In this document: one piece after another, positions 44,409 to 53,299 of the stretch
Layout of the letters: each line of letters opens with the position of its first letter
How positions within the stretch are numbered: position 1 is the stretch's first letter
Origin: Chlamydiales bacterium
Lineage (GTDB): Bacteria; Chlamydiota; Chlamydiia; Chlamydiales; JAAKFR01
NCBI GenBank assembly: GCA_022601535.1
Contig: JAJACK010000001.1
Location: 374,502-438,501, forward strand
Direction: 5' to 3'
DNA length: 64,000 nt
Notes under the pieces: model-generated
Database searches by the model: none
Seen by the model: only the letters and a program-made list of their open reading frames with translations
Told to the model about the DNA's origin: nothing
Translations under genes and position numbers: made by a program

Positions 44409-44438
44409 AAAAACCCTTTGCCTCTAATAAGAGTGTCG

Positions 44439-44466
44439 AGTATATCTGTCTATCGATTTCGTACAA
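44439..44466 (-). promoter_or_regulatory. Predicted promoter of the 16-gene sugar operon
   Basis: Read on the minus strand, TTGTAC (44466-44461) and TATACT (44444-44439) are separated by 16 bases and match the -35 and -10 boxes at 4/6 and 5/6 positions. A leader of about 24 bases with a GGCAAAGGG ribosome site leads to the ATG at 44408. The next 15 genes have no gap long enough for another good promoter. Confidence 0.42.
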
Positions 44467-44478
44467 GAGAAAAGGCTT

Positions 44479-45354
44479 ATGACCCTGTGCATTGAATCCT
44501 CTTTAGATGACATTTTCACCTCCATCCCTACGTGGCACCACTCTCACAATAAAACATCTTCCACCTACCGTTTGATCGAGAAGCTTGCAAAAGAAGAGGT
44601 GAGAAAAACCTTCTCGTCTTCTTCTATAGAAGAGAGAGATTTTGGCCCTTTTGGGAAACTCTCTTTCCCTTATTTTGAAATGGGGGCGATCAACTCTTTA
44701 GATCTATTTGGCTTAGATGAACTCATTATCTTTAGCTTCTACCTCCAAAATAGAAATCACTACCGAAAAGCACTTGACCTTGGAGCAAACATTGGCCTCC
44801 ACTCCATCCTATTGGGAAAACTTGGCATTGAAGTCCATGCATACGAACCAGATCCTATCCATTTCAAACAACTCACATCGAATTTAGTCCACAATAAATC
44901 CACAACTGTGACGACTCATCAAGCGGCAATTTCCAATCAAACAGGCAAAGCGCACTTCACCCGTGTGAAGGGGAATACCACTTCAAGCCATCTCACGGGA
45001 GCAAAAAACCCTTATGGCGAATTAGAAACATTTGAAGTGGAAGTGGTAGATATTAGAGAGATTTTAGAAGGGGTTGACCTTGTTAAAATGGATGTTGAAG
45101 GGCAAGAGACAAAAATCCTTCATTCTCTTGAAGAAAAACACTTTCTCAATACTGACTGGATGTTAGAAGTTAGCACCGAAGAGAATAAAAAAGAGGTGTT
45201 TGAAATTTTGAAACCCTTAAACATCCACGCCTTTTCCCAGAAAAAAAATTGGGAAGAGGTGACATGTCAAGAAGATATCCCTGCAACACACCGGGAGGGG
45301 TCTCTTTTCCTCACTTCTAAAACGGAATTTCCTTGGCACGACAAAGCTGGTTGA
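44479..45354 (+). CDS. FkbM-family methyltransferase
   Basis: Protein of 291 residues. KALDLGANIGLHSILLGKLG (about 94-113) is SAM motif I; VHAYEPDPIHFKQLTSNL and AISNQTGKAHFTRVKGNTTSSHL follow the FkbM order, and VDLVKMDVEGQETKILHSL (about 197-215) is the diagnostic D-V-E-G block. FkbM enzymes O-methylate sugars or polyketides. No signal peptide. It diverges from the 16-gene operon across a 70-base gap. Its 3' end overlaps the convergent glycosyltransferase gene by 38 bases. Confidence 0.87.
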   Translation: MTLCIESSLDDIFTSIPTWHHSHNKTSSTYRLIEKLAKEEVRKTFSSSSIEERDFGPFGKLSFPYFEMGAINSLDLFGLDELIIFSFYLQNRNHYRKALDLGANIGLHSILLGKLGIEVHAYEPDPIHFKQLTSNLVHNKSTTVTTHQAAISNQTGKAHFTRVKGNTTSSHLTGAKNPYGELETFEVEVVDIREILEGVDLVKMDVEGQETKILHSLEEKHFLNTDWMLEVSTEENKKEVFEILKPLNIHAFSQKKNWEEVTCQEDIPATHREGSLFLTSKTEFPWHDKAG

Positions 45355-46252
45355 CATACCGGTTAAACCATTTTTTCTTCCGCACAAAATATCTCCGCAC
45401 AAAGACAAAAGGGAAGAAAATCCATAGTTTTGGATGGTATAGAGCGACATCGACAACCTGCCTCAAATAAAACTGCAACGCACCTGAACAGATCAACCGA
45501 TATTTTATCGAAAATTTCTCTAAGAGAACTTTCTTTAGCAAGTAGAGGATCATCTCCTTCTCTTCCTCACGAGAAAAAGAAGTAAAATAACTATTTTTGT
45601 GCAACTTGAACAAGCCACAAACCTCTGGGATATAGTACATCCCACTGTCTAAAACACACTGGTAGTTCAAATACCAATCGCAATTGAATTTGAGTTTTTC
45701 ATCAAACCCTTTGTATTTAAAAAAGAGATCTCTCCTCAACAACGTGCAGTGTCCTGCCAACCACATATTCCCTAGAAAAAAGAGCTTTGTCATCTGATCT
45801 GGAGAGAGAAAGATCGGCTTGTTGCACCCTTTGAAAAGGGGGACTTTTTGGATACAAGAGGGATTTGATTTTGAGTAATCTTCTGAACATGTCGCTGGAA
45901 TGGATGTGATAATCCCTGCAGACTCTGTTCTTGCAGGTTCTTGAAACAATTCTATAAATGACTCGAATAGAATATCATTTGCAGAGATCAAGAGGATATA
46001 TTTACCTCTTGCCTTTTCAATGACTCGATTCACGGTTTTTATTGCGCCGAGATTTTCTGTATTCTTTAAGAGGGTGAAATTTTGATGTAAAGCCGTTGCA
46101 TTTTCCACCCTTTCTATCGAGTCATCTGTCGAACAGTCATCACAAATAAGATATTCCCAATCTTGTGGGAAGATCTTTGAGAGCTCAACAAGCCTTTGAG
46201 AAAGCTCTCTACCATCGTTGAAGTTCGGTGTGATAATCGTGACATTGATCAT
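45317..46252 (-). CDS. Glycosyltransferase family 2
   Basis: Protein of 311 residues. The start is set at MINVTIITPNFNDG (46252), where the GT-A nucleotide-binding strand begins and a 4-base overlap with the upstream gene results. LICDDCSTDDSIERVENA (about 40-57), LGAIKTVNRVIEKARGKYILLISANDIL (the last part standing for the DxD region as S-A-N-D) and GHCTLLRRDLFFKYKGFD are typical of GT2. The C-terminal 70 residues are basic and contain aromatic-rich membrane-associating helices. It probably adds one sugar to a lipid-linked chain at the cytoplasmic face. Confidence 0.85.
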   Translation of the reverse strand: MINVTIITPNFNDGRELSQRLVELSKIFPQDWEYLICDDCSTDDSIERVENATALHQNFTLLKNTENLGAIKTVNRVIEKARGKYILLISANDILFESFIELFQEPARTESAGIITSIPATCSEDYSKSNPSCIQKVPLFKGCNKPIFLSPDQMTKLFFLGNMWLAGHCTLLRRDLFFKYKGFDEKLKFNCDWYLNYQCVLDSGMYYIPEVCGLFKLHKNSYFTSFSREEEKEMILYLLKKVLLEKFSIKYRLICSGALQFYLRQVVDVALYHPKLWIFFPFVFVRRYFVRKKKWFNRYVNQLCRAKEIPF

Positions 46253-47127
46253 TGTTGTGAAAAGGAAAGAGTCTTTTTTAACTTTTTCATAATTAAAGGC
46301 TTTAGAAAACACCAATACGATGGCCTCATGAGTATTTGCCTCACACTTTGCCTGATGTAGCACTCTAACAAATTCGATCGAATAAACAGAGCTTTCTCTT
46401 TTTTTGACTTCGAAATTTGCTTAAAGAGGTTGAGCGTTTCATTTTTTTTCATAAAATTATAAAGATTATTCCCATCCCTATACCTCCATGCAACATATGT
46501 TCCTGGAAGATAGAGCATCCCATAGCTCAATGCAAAAAGATGGATCAAATACCAATCTGATAATACAGGAAAATCAGTGCGAAAGGTTTGCTGTGAAAAC
46601 AACTCTGCCCGAAAAATTGTCCCAATTGCATAAAACCAATAATTCCTCTTCCCACTTGCACACAACTCAACAACATCTTCTGAAGAGAGGGGAGAGAATG
46701 TTTTTAAATGGGGGAAAACATCCCACATATGAATCTCTTTTGAGCCATCTAAAAACATCCCATGGTCTGTTGTACACATTGGGTAGTTTGGATATTGTTC
46801 TAAATGGTTGATCATTTTTTCAAAAAAAGTCTCCTCTAAGATCTTATCATCGGCTGCTAGAAAGTAGATATATCGACCTTGAGCTTCTTTAATCCCTCGG
46901 TTGACAGATTGGACAGCGCCTAGATTTTTTTCATTTTCATAGAGACGTATCTGAGGATGATTTTTCGCATGCTTCCTAATTTGAGAGACGCTACAATCTG
47001 TTGAAGCATCATCGATAAGGATGATCTCATACCGAGTAAAGGTTTGAGAAAAAACAGATTGCAATGCTACATTTAGAAGGGAAGACATATTGTAATTAGG
47101 AATAATTACAGAAAGTATTGGATCCAT
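46249..47127 (-). CDS. Glycosyltransferase family 2
   Basis: Protein of 292 residues with start MDPILSVIIPNYNMSSLLNVAL (47127); further upstream codons carry no family sequence. ILIDDASTDCSVSQIRKH (about 34-51), LGAVQSVNRGIKEAQGRYIYFLAADDKILE with A-A-D-D as the metal motif, and FYAIGTIFRAELF are GT2 features. Closely related in pattern to the next gene downstream, suggesting tandem duplication and two successive sugar additions. It diverges from the PhyH-type gene, with 39 bases between starts. Confidence 0.85.
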   Translation of the reverse strand: MDPILSVIIPNYNMSSLLNVALQSVFSQTFTRYEIILIDDASTDCSVSQIRKHAKNHPQIRLYENEKNLGAVQSVNRGIKEAQGRYIYFLAADDKILEETFFEKMINHLEQYPNYPMCTTDHGMFLDGSKEIHMWDVFPHLKTFSPLSSEDVVELCASGKRNYWFYAIGTIFRAELFSQQTFRTDFPVLSDWYLIHLFALSYGMLYLPGTYVAWRYRDGNNLYNFMKKNETLNLFKQISKSKKEKALFIRSNLLECYIRQSVRQILMRPSYWCFLKPLIMKKLKKTLSFSQQ

Positions 47128-47166
47128 ATATAAAAACGTTAACTTTTTGGTGCTTATTTGTCTATA

Positions 47167-47997
47167 ATGGAATGTAAAACTGATCAGCTTCTCCATTTTG
47201 AAAAAAATGGATGGATCGTTGTCGATCTTATAAACCTCGATCCCCTACATAAAACCATCTCTGCATTAGAGCACTATATGCATGAAATTTTGGCCGTGGA
47301 TTGTCCCCTTGCCGACTATCATTTACATGCAGAAGAAGACAAGAAACACTTTCACAACCAAACACTTCTCACTCAATTTTACCGGGAGAAAAAATTTGGG
47401 CGTGCCATTCTGACACCTCAACTCCCTTTTTTCCAAAAATTGATTGGGACAGACCTTTTGATTCAATCTGACCCTTACTTAAGATTGGCAAGACCGAGCA
47501 AAACTCAAGATAACGTCGGCTACCATAGAGATACATTTTACGGCGGATCTCCTTTTGAAGTCTCTGTCATCATTCCCTTTGTCGATTGTACCGCCCCGAT
47601 GTCTTTAAGCGTTTTATCTTGCTCTCATATTTTGCCTGAAGAAGATTTCCCTACGACTCAAACATCTAGCAACATTGAAAAAGGATCTGCTCAACACAAA
47701 ATGGGCTTCCTCTACTCCCCCAAAACAATGGACCCCTCTATTGAAGAAAAAATGGAACCGATCCCTTTAAAAGTTGGTCAGATTCTTATCTTCAGTCTCT
47801 CCATCGTGCATGGATGTGTTGTCAATAAAGGGAGCGATACGCGGTGGTCATCCGATATGCGACTTGTCAATCCACTTGCTCCAGTAAACTTTGACTCCAG
47901 GCCTAATTATTACGAATCGTTCCACCAAACACCTGTCACCGCCTGTGCAAAGAGATACTTTGAAGCAAACGGCTCATCCCCTCTTCTAGAGAAGTGA
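47167..47997 (+). CDS. Phytanoyl-CoA dioxygenase (PhyH)-like Fe(II)/2-oxoglutarate hydroxylase
   Basis: Protein of 276 residues; the ATG at 47167 is preferred to a TTG three codons earlier. FEKNGWIVVDLINLD is the characteristic N-terminal PhyH phrase. The iron-binding facial triad is probably the H-x-D in VGYHRDTFYG (about 118-127) and the His of IVHGCVVNKG (near 219), followed by the 2-oxoglutarate Arg in TRWSSDMRLVNP. The expected reaction is hydroxylation of a small molecule. In a glycan locus the target may be a sugar or lipid part of the polymer. The 3' end overlaps the convergent RmlD-like gene by 62 bases. Confidence 0.78.
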   Translation: MECKTDQLLHFEKNGWIVVDLINLDPLHKTISALEHYMHEILAVDCPLADYHLHAEEDKKHFHNQTLLTQFYREKKFGRAILTPQLPFFQKLIGTDLLIQSDPYLRLARPSKTQDNVGYHRDTFYGGSPFEVSVIIPFVDCTAPMSLSVLSCSHILPEEDFPTTQTSSNIEKGSAQHKMGFLYSPKTMDPSIEEKMEPIPLKVGQILIFSLSIVHGCVVNKGSDTRWSSDMRLVNPLAPVNFDSRPNYYESFHQTPVTACAKRYFEANGSSPLLEK

Positions 47998-48829
47998 ACG
48001 AAAGAGCTGTCTCTTGCAGAATTTTATGCGGGAGAAGATCACTCCTTTTAGGCCGTTTGAATCGTGAGGAGAGCTGTTCTAACAAAATAGGCTCAACTAA
48101 AGCTGTTTCCACTTGCAAAGATTTTGCAACTTGACAAGCCAACTCATACCGAGATAAAGCTTCTACACCTCCGATATGGTAGAGACCGCGACACCCCTTT
48201 TTTTGCAATTCATACATCGCTTTGAAAACATCATCTACCAAGATAGGAGATAAAATTTGATCGGTTGCAGCCAAAACCCTTCTTCCAGCAATGAAGCTTG
48301 CAACCATCTCATCGATCAATGTCCCATCACCAAAATGTATCCCATACACTTTTGCAATACGGAGAATGATGCACTCTTCTTTAAATGCATGGAGGAGCTT
48401 GTCTTCTAGCCTACATTTTTGATCACCATACGTATTGATAGGGGAAGTTGGATCCTCCTCCACATACTCTCCTTTTTGACCATCAAAAACATAGCCCGAC
48501 GAAAGGATAATAGGTGTGATCTTTTGCTCTATAAGGTAAGAGCAAAGGGTGAACGTTTGTTCAACATTGATTTCATAGCTTTGCTTAGGATCCTTTTCAC
48601 ACTGTCGGGGTTGGCTGATCCCTCCTGCAATAACTGCATATGAAAATCCCTTTACACTTCTCAAATTTTCTAAGAAATTTGCTTTTGAAAGATCGAATGT
48701 TAAAAGCTCTGGTTCTGCAGCGCGATGTGTTCCTAAAACTTCTTCATGATGTTCTTGATAAAATCTCAAAAAGGCACGACCCAAAAAACCTTTCGCCCCA
48801 ATCACAAGTGTCTTACAGCTATTATCCAA
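47936..48829 (-). CDS. RmlD-like NAD(P)-dependent sugar reductase
   Basis: Extended SDR of 297 residues. Cofactor loop VIGAKGFLGRAFLRFY (about 9-24); SYAVIAGGISQPRQCEKDP, LSSGYVFDGQKGEYVEED and the catalytic YGDQK (about 134-138) follow the order of dTDP-4-dehydrorhamnose reductases, as does ILRIAKVYGIHFGDGTLI. No other rml genes are seen together, so the substrate may be another 4-keto sugar. It overlaps the downstream unknown-family gene by 8 bases and starts a short minus-strand continuation after it. Confidence is good for the family, low for the sugar. Confidence 0.8.
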   Translation of the reverse strand: MDNSCKTLVIGAKGFLGRAFLRFYQEHHEEVLGTHRAAEPELLTFDLSKANFLENLRSVKGFSYAVIAGGISQPRQCEKDPKQSYEINVEQTFTLCSYLIEQKITPIILSSGYVFDGQKGEYVEEDPTSPINTYGDQKCRLEDKLLHAFKEECIILRIAKVYGIHFGDGTLIDEMVASFIAGRRVLAATDQILSPILVDDVFKAMYELQKKGCRGLYHIGGVEALSRYELACQVAKSLQVETALVEPILLEQLSSRFKRPKRSDLLPHKILQETALSFTSLEEGMSRLLQSISLHRR

Positions 48830-49745
48830 GATTGAAACACTCTTTTAGCTTGTCTTTGAGCCTATTTTTATACCACCCCAACCACCGCCTTAACCTTAGA
48901 TAAAAGGGGATGGGGAAAGCACGTATTTTTTTCTTTTTCTTCTCCCCCTCTTGAAGGAGATAGTAACCGTGGTAGTGAAGAGCAAAATACGGTTTTTTCT
49001 CTTTATAAAAGAAAAGGTGGCTGAACAATTCGAGTAAAAATGTAAATGGCTTTTCATTACGAAATTGCCCTGTTGATTTGAGATAGCCTTCTAACGGATG
49101 GTTAAGCGTATAGGTTTCATCGAAAAAATAGGAAATAAGAGGCTTGTAGAAATTGACATACTCGAGGAAGTGCTCTCTTGTACTAAACCCAATGTAATTA
49201 CAAAAGAGAAATGGTGTAAAGTGGTATTCCTTAGGAATTTCAACATTGTAAAGCTGCTGTATCAGGTGAAATGCTTCTGCATGAAATGGCCAAAAATGTT
49301 GTTTGCTCTCCTTTTGAGCAACTTTTTTTTTCCAAGAAAGATCGACCCAATAAAGCGGCCGATCATAGCTTGGAAGATAGCCCCATCCATATTTCTTTAG
49401 ATAAGAAAAGAGTGTGTCCCACTCCTCATCTAAGCTTGTTTTCAACCAACTATTCTTCTCATAAAAGCGGGATGAGACCATAAAAAAAGGGTAACTGCAA
49501 AATGCGTGCTTTTCCTCTGCCAGTAGGAATGACCACTCTCCAAAATGTTTCCCCCCTGCCTGGTACAATAGAGGATCGATTCTCTCTTCATGTAAGACTT
49601 TTTTCCCCATCAACTGTTTGGGCGTTTTTTTATCGATGAGATAGTAGGTGTAGTTTTTCTCACTTTCAGTGAACCGAGGATCAATAGGGTGACGCCCCTC
49701 TCCCTCATGATTAAACTGATGATTGGTGACGAGATAAATAGACAT
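48822..49745 (-). CDS. Unknown-function glycan-locus protein, paralogue A
   Basis: Protein of 307 residues, no signal peptide or clear membrane helix. I do not recognise the family. It is strongly related to the protein at 53296-54318: both have IDPRF, NYTYYLID, GKHxxEWS, YPxFxxSSRFYEKN (about 89-102), a SYDRPL motif near 124-129, and SHLFFxxEK near 240. The conserved Asp, Tyr, His and Arg in these blocks could form an active site. The C-terminus is rich in Arg and Trp (PFYLRLRRWLGWYKNRLKDKL), which may contact the membrane. A glycosyltransferase-like or lipid-carrier role is possible from context only. It shares base 49745 with the methyltransferase stop. Confidence 0.7.
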   Translation of the reverse strand: MSIYLVTNHQFNHEGEGRHPIDPRFTESEKNYTYYLIDKKTPKQLMGKKVLHEERIDPLLYQAGGKHFGEWSFLLAEEKHAFCSYPFFMVSSRFYEKNSWLKTSLDEEWDTLFSYLKKYGWGYLPSYDRPLYWVDLSWKKKVAQKESKQHFWPFHAEAFHLIQQLYNVEIPKEYHFTPFLFCNYIGFSTREHFLEYVNFYKPLISYFFDETYTLNHPLEGYLKSTGQFRNEKPFTFLLELFSHLFFYKEKKPYFALHYHGYYLLQEGEKKKKKIRAFPIPFYLRLRRWLGWYKNRLKDKLKECFNLG

Positions 49746-50440
49746 TATGGATTGATCAAACGTTTCTCAGCACCAACAGACCAGATATACTGACACATAG
49801 GAGAATAGCCGGTGTGGACAACCTCATCATTCATTCCAAACATAAACACATGTTTGAAATACTGATTTGTCAAAGCCTTTAAACTTTCCATCGTGTGTAA
49901 ATTTATATGCTGAGAAGCACTTTGAGGAGAAGCATAACCACTTGCTGTTTTATTGGGAGTCCCAATGATGAGTTTACTCTCTTCTTTTAAAAGCTTCGAA
50001 ATATTTTGCATGAATTCTGCTTCAGATTGAGGCTCTAGATGCTCAATCACATCGACACAATACACAGCATCAGCCTTCAAATCTAAGGTTGTCTGATTGA
50101 TATTGATAAGCTCATAGGTCACATTTTTTAAATGGGATAAACGACGACTACAATTTTCGAGGTTTCTCTCATCCCAATCTAAACAGTGTAGATGAGAGAC
50201 CGCCTGTGCCACAAGAGGAAGGCCAAATCCATCTCCACACCCAATTTCAACGACAAAATCAGACCCCTCCAAGAGCTTGGCACAAAACTTATACCTTGCT
50301 AACACAAAAGCCATATGTTTTGGATCACTCTTTAAGCTATAGGAAGTCCATGGGCCGAGCGCAATCTCTTCACACATAAATTGCTCTTCTGTTCCATCGA
50401 CATATCTTTTCCAATCTGACTTTTGCTCTTTTACTCTCAT
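49745..50440 (-). CDS. SAM-dependent methyltransferase (class I)
   Basis: Protein of 231 residues. SAM motif I FVVEIGCGDGFGLPLVAQA (about 61-79), motif II HCLDWDERNLENC, motif IV ADAVYCVDVIEHLEP and post-motif LIIGTPNK are all clear and of Methyltransf_11 type. ERNLE in motif II would hold the ribose hydroxyls. FMCEEIALGPWTSYSLKSDPKHM near the N-terminus is often seen in sugar-cluster methyltransferases. First gene of a three-gene minus-strand group (methyltransferase, unknown paralogue A, RmlD-like) with coupling by 1 and 8 bases. Confidence 0.85.
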   Translation of the reverse strand: MRVKEQKSDWKRYVDGTEEQFMCEEIALGPWTSYSLKSDPKHMAFVLARYKFCAKLLEGSDFVVEIGCGDGFGLPLVAQAVSHLHCLDWDERNLENCSRRLSHLKNVTYELININQTTLDLKADAVYCVDVIEHLEPQSEAEFMQNISKLLKEESKLIIGTPNKTASGYASPQSASQHINLHTMESLKALTNQYFKHVFMFGMNDEVVHTGYSPMCQYIWSVGAEKRLINP

Positions 50441-50525
50441 TTTACTCTCTCTCTTAATTTTAAAAAGAGCTTATTGCCTTGATTTTTTCTTGGAAAGAAA
50501 AAAATATCTATGTGAACATGGTAGG

Positions 50526-51452
50526 ATGCCCGCTCCTATCCTTACAATTGTCATTACAAATTATAACCACGGCTGTTACCTCCCCAAAGCACTTGATTCG
50601 ATTGTAAATCAGCAATCATTCCCTTTTGAAATTCTCATCATCGATGATGCTTCGACAGATAACAGTTTAGATGTCATTGCCTCTTATCAAAAGCGGTACC
50701 CTTTTATCCGTTTGATCAAACATGCAGTGAATCAAGGTGTTTGCTTCTCTTTAAGTGAAGGGGTTGATGAAGCTTTAGGGGAGTATGTCCACACAATGGG
50801 AGCAGATGATTTTCGCCTTCCCGGTTTTATTGAAAATACCCTCTCTATTTTGCTCAAACACCCAAAAATAGGTCTCGCTTGTTCTGATTTTGGCTATATC
50901 CGCGGGAAAACTCAAGATGCTTCTATCCAAACAGATCGACTTATCAAAGCACATAAACCCCATGTTTTTCATTCCAAACAACTCCTATCTCTTTTCCAAA
51001 CAACAGACTTTTGGATCCCAGGACATACTGCCATCTTTAAAAGAAAGCTCGCTATCGAGCATAAGAAGTACCACCCTGAATTACAGTTTTTATGCGACTG
51101 GTTTTTACTCCACCGAATTGCACTTAAACATGGTGTTGCCTACATTCCACAAACATTATCTATTTGGTGGATCCATTCAGATTCGTATAGTGAGACACTT
51201 CTCAAGGATAAAAGGAAAAATCAAAATGTCTACAACACTTTATTTCAGCTCCTTTTTCAAACTGAGAATAGAGAGATAGGAGCACTGTTTTTCAAATCAA
51301 CCCTCCTCAGAAAGGCCTCTAAAGCCCTTTTTAGCAAAATTTATTACAAACCAAAATATTGGCCGACCCTTTTTTATTTGGCAAAAAAATCGATCCTCTA
51401 CCGATTGAAACTTCTCCATTTTTCTGAAAAACCCCTCTCTAAAGCTCCATGA
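50526..51452 (+). CDS. Glycosyltransferase family 2
   Basis: Protein of 308 residues. The ATG at 50526 is used because MPAPILTIVITNYNHGCYL begins the fold; the reading frame opens 12 codons earlier from a TTG without family sequence. ILIIDDASTDNSLDVIASY (about 39-57), EGVDEALGEYVHTMGADDFRLPGF (metal motif A-D-D) and PGHTAIFKRKLA are GT2 landmarks. WWIHSDSYSE near 220 is the kind of acceptor-loop found in the two other GT2 proteins here. It overlaps the ABC exporter by 4 bases, so the two are coupled, which suggests this enzyme completes a unit handed to the exporter. Confidence 0.86.
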   Translation: MPAPILTIVITNYNHGCYLPKALDSIVNQQSFPFEILIIDDASTDNSLDVIASYQKRYPFIRLIKHAVNQGVCFSLSEGVDEALGEYVHTMGADDFRLPGFIENTLSILLKHPKIGLACSDFGYIRGKTQDASIQTDRLIKAHKPHVFHSKQLLSLFQTTDFWIPGHTAIFKRKLAIEHKKYHPELQFLCDWFLLHRIALKHGVAYIPQTLSIWWIHSDSYSETLLKDKRKNQNVYNTLFQLLFQTENREIGALFFKSTLLRKASKALFSKIYYKPKYWPTLFYLAKKSILYRLKLLHFSEKPLSKAP

Positions 51453-53299
51453 AACGTTATTTAGCCGATTTAAAGCCTCTTTTTTTGATCATCAAAAATG
51501 AAAAAAAAACACACCTCACCCCTTTATTCTTCCACTATACGCTCCAACTTTTAGGAGCATTTCTAGAAGGATTTACCTTTCTTTTCATCTACGCAGCCAT
51601 CTCCACTCTGACAGGAGAAACCTCTCTTCTTGAAAAAAGCAACGCAACTCTACAACGTCTACACCTCTCTCCAATTTTCCAGCTCGAAAACCCATTTCCA
51701 AACTTTGTGATTCTCTTAATTTTATCGATATCAATACAGATTCTAAAGAGCTTATGTATTTATGGTGCCACTGTTTTACACGTTGTCTTTTTAAATAGGC
51801 TTCAAGTTCGTTTACAGAGGAAATTGCGAGAACAACTCTTCAGCTTCACCTTTTCATCGATCAGTCAATACAAAGTGGGAGAGCTCATTTCTATCGCAAA
51901 AATTCCGTACGACACCCTCTATGGATTTGTCAATTCTCTTTCCGGTTTTTTACAATCAACTATTTTTATCTCCATTCTTTTTTCCATTCTCTTTTTTATC
52001 TCTCCTCTCTTCACACTATCGGTTCTCATCCTCGTCATCGGTATCACTACAATGCAAAGAGGCTTGGTTCGAACAATCAAAAAATGTTCTCTCGCCTATT
52101 CAGATCAAATCACAAATTTCATGAAACTTTTCACCCAATTGATCAGCGGCATTCGAGTGATCACAACCTTTCACCGCTTCAACTATGTCAACCGAAAGCT
52201 CGAAGAGTGCACACAAAAAACCATCCACTCCCTATACAAGCTCTCATGGAAATCTAATACGCTTCAACAATTCAATGAGATCGGAGCGATGTGTGTTGTT
52301 GCCATTTGTGCTTTCATTGGATACCTTTTCCTCAAAAATCAAGGAGCTATAGGTATCTCTCTCCTTGTGACGTATTTAGCTGTTCTTCTCCGCACAGCTA
52401 ATCGAGTTCCCCAGGTGATGAGTGGTTTAGGAGGAATGGCACAGACATGGGGAGAATTTCGTCGTCTTATGCACCTCCTCAGTCCAGAGGGAAAAGAGTA
52501 CGCTCCAAATGGCTCCATTGCTCTTCCCCCCTTTCAACAAGAAATCTATTTTAAAAATATCGACCACTCTTACGATGGGAAAAGAACTATTTTACACAAC
52601 ATTTCACTCTCCATCAAAAAAGGAGAAGCAATTGCACTTGTTGGCCAATCTGGTTCGGGGAAATCTACAATCGTTGACCTCTTAACACGTCTTTATGACC
52701 CTTCAAAAGGGGATATTCTTATCGACACCATCCCCCTTAGGGAAATTGATCTCCAATCTTGGAGAGACCAAATAGGAGTTGTAAGCCAAGACACTTTTAT
52801 CTTTAATGATACCATCCGCAACAACATCTGTTTCGGCTTAGACAACATTTCAGATAAAATGGTTCAACAAGTAGCTCAAATCGCAGGATGTCATACATTT
52901 ATCAAACATCTTCCCGGAAAATATGAGGCCATTTTAGGAGAGCGAGGCTACCGTCTTTCTGGAGGAGAACGTCAACGTCTCTCCCTTGCTAGAGCACTTC
53001 TTCAAAACCCCGAAGTACTCATTCTCGATGAGGCGACAAGCGCTTTAGACACGCGAACAGAGAGATATATCCTCGATGCCCTTGAACAATTTTATGGGAA
53101 AAAGACACTTTTGGTTGTTGCACACCGCTTATCTACAATCATAGGATGCGATAAAATCTATGTCATTGAAAAAGGAGAATTTATAGAATCTGGTTCTCAT
53201 GAAGAGCTTTTACAAAAAAGAGGGACCTATGCTCAAATGTGGGAGGCTCAACTTCATGGATCTGAAAAAGAATTACTCACTGCAGGAGATCTCTTGTGA
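51449..53299 (+). CDS. ABC exporter, MsbA/PglK-like lipid-linked glycan flippase
   Basis: Half-transporter of 616 residues. Residues about 20-320 hold six membrane helices (for example FHYTLQLLGAFLEGFTFLFIY, SILFSILFFISPLFTLSVLI, GAMCVVAICAFIGYLF). The ATPase domain begins near 355: Walker A VGQSGSGKSTIVDLL (about 396-410), Q-loop in QIGVVSQDTF, signature LSGGERQRLSLARALL (about 503-518), Walker B VLILDEATSALD, switch His in VVAHRLSTI. Such exporters move lipid A-core or lipid-linked oligosaccharides across the inner membrane. Flanked by a GT2 gene and unknown paralogue B with 4-base overlaps. No Wzx or Wzm/Wzt gene is in the window, so this is the probable glycan exporter. Confidence 0.92.
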   Translation: MKRYLADLKPLFLIIKNEKKTHLTPLFFHYTLQLLGAFLEGFTFLFIYAAISTLTGETSLLEKSNATLQRLHLSPIFQLENPFPNFVILLILSISIQILKSLCIYGATVLHVVFLNRLQVRLQRKLREQLFSFTFSSISQYKVGELISIAKIPYDTLYGFVNSLSGFLQSTIFISILFSILFFISPLFTLSVLILVIGITTMQRGLVRTIKKCSLAYSDQITNFMKLFTQLISGIRVITTFHRFNYVNRKLEECTQKTIHSLYKLSWKSNTLQQFNEIGAMCVVAICAFIGYLFLKNQGAIGISLLVTYLAVLLRTANRVPQVMSGLGGMAQTWGEFRRLMHLLSPEGKEYAPNGSIALPPFQQEIYFKNIDHSYDGKRTILHNISLSIKKGEAIALVGQSGSGKSTIVDLLTRLYDPSKGDILIDTIPLREIDLQSWRDQIGVVSQDTFIFNDTIRNNICFGLDNISDKMVQQVAQIAGCHTFIKHLPGKYEAILGERGYRLSGGERQRLSLARALLQNPEVLILDEATSALDTRTERYILDALEQFYGKKTLLVVAHRLSTIIGCDKIYVIEKGEFIESGSHEELLQKRGTYAQMWEAQLHGSEKELLTAGDLL

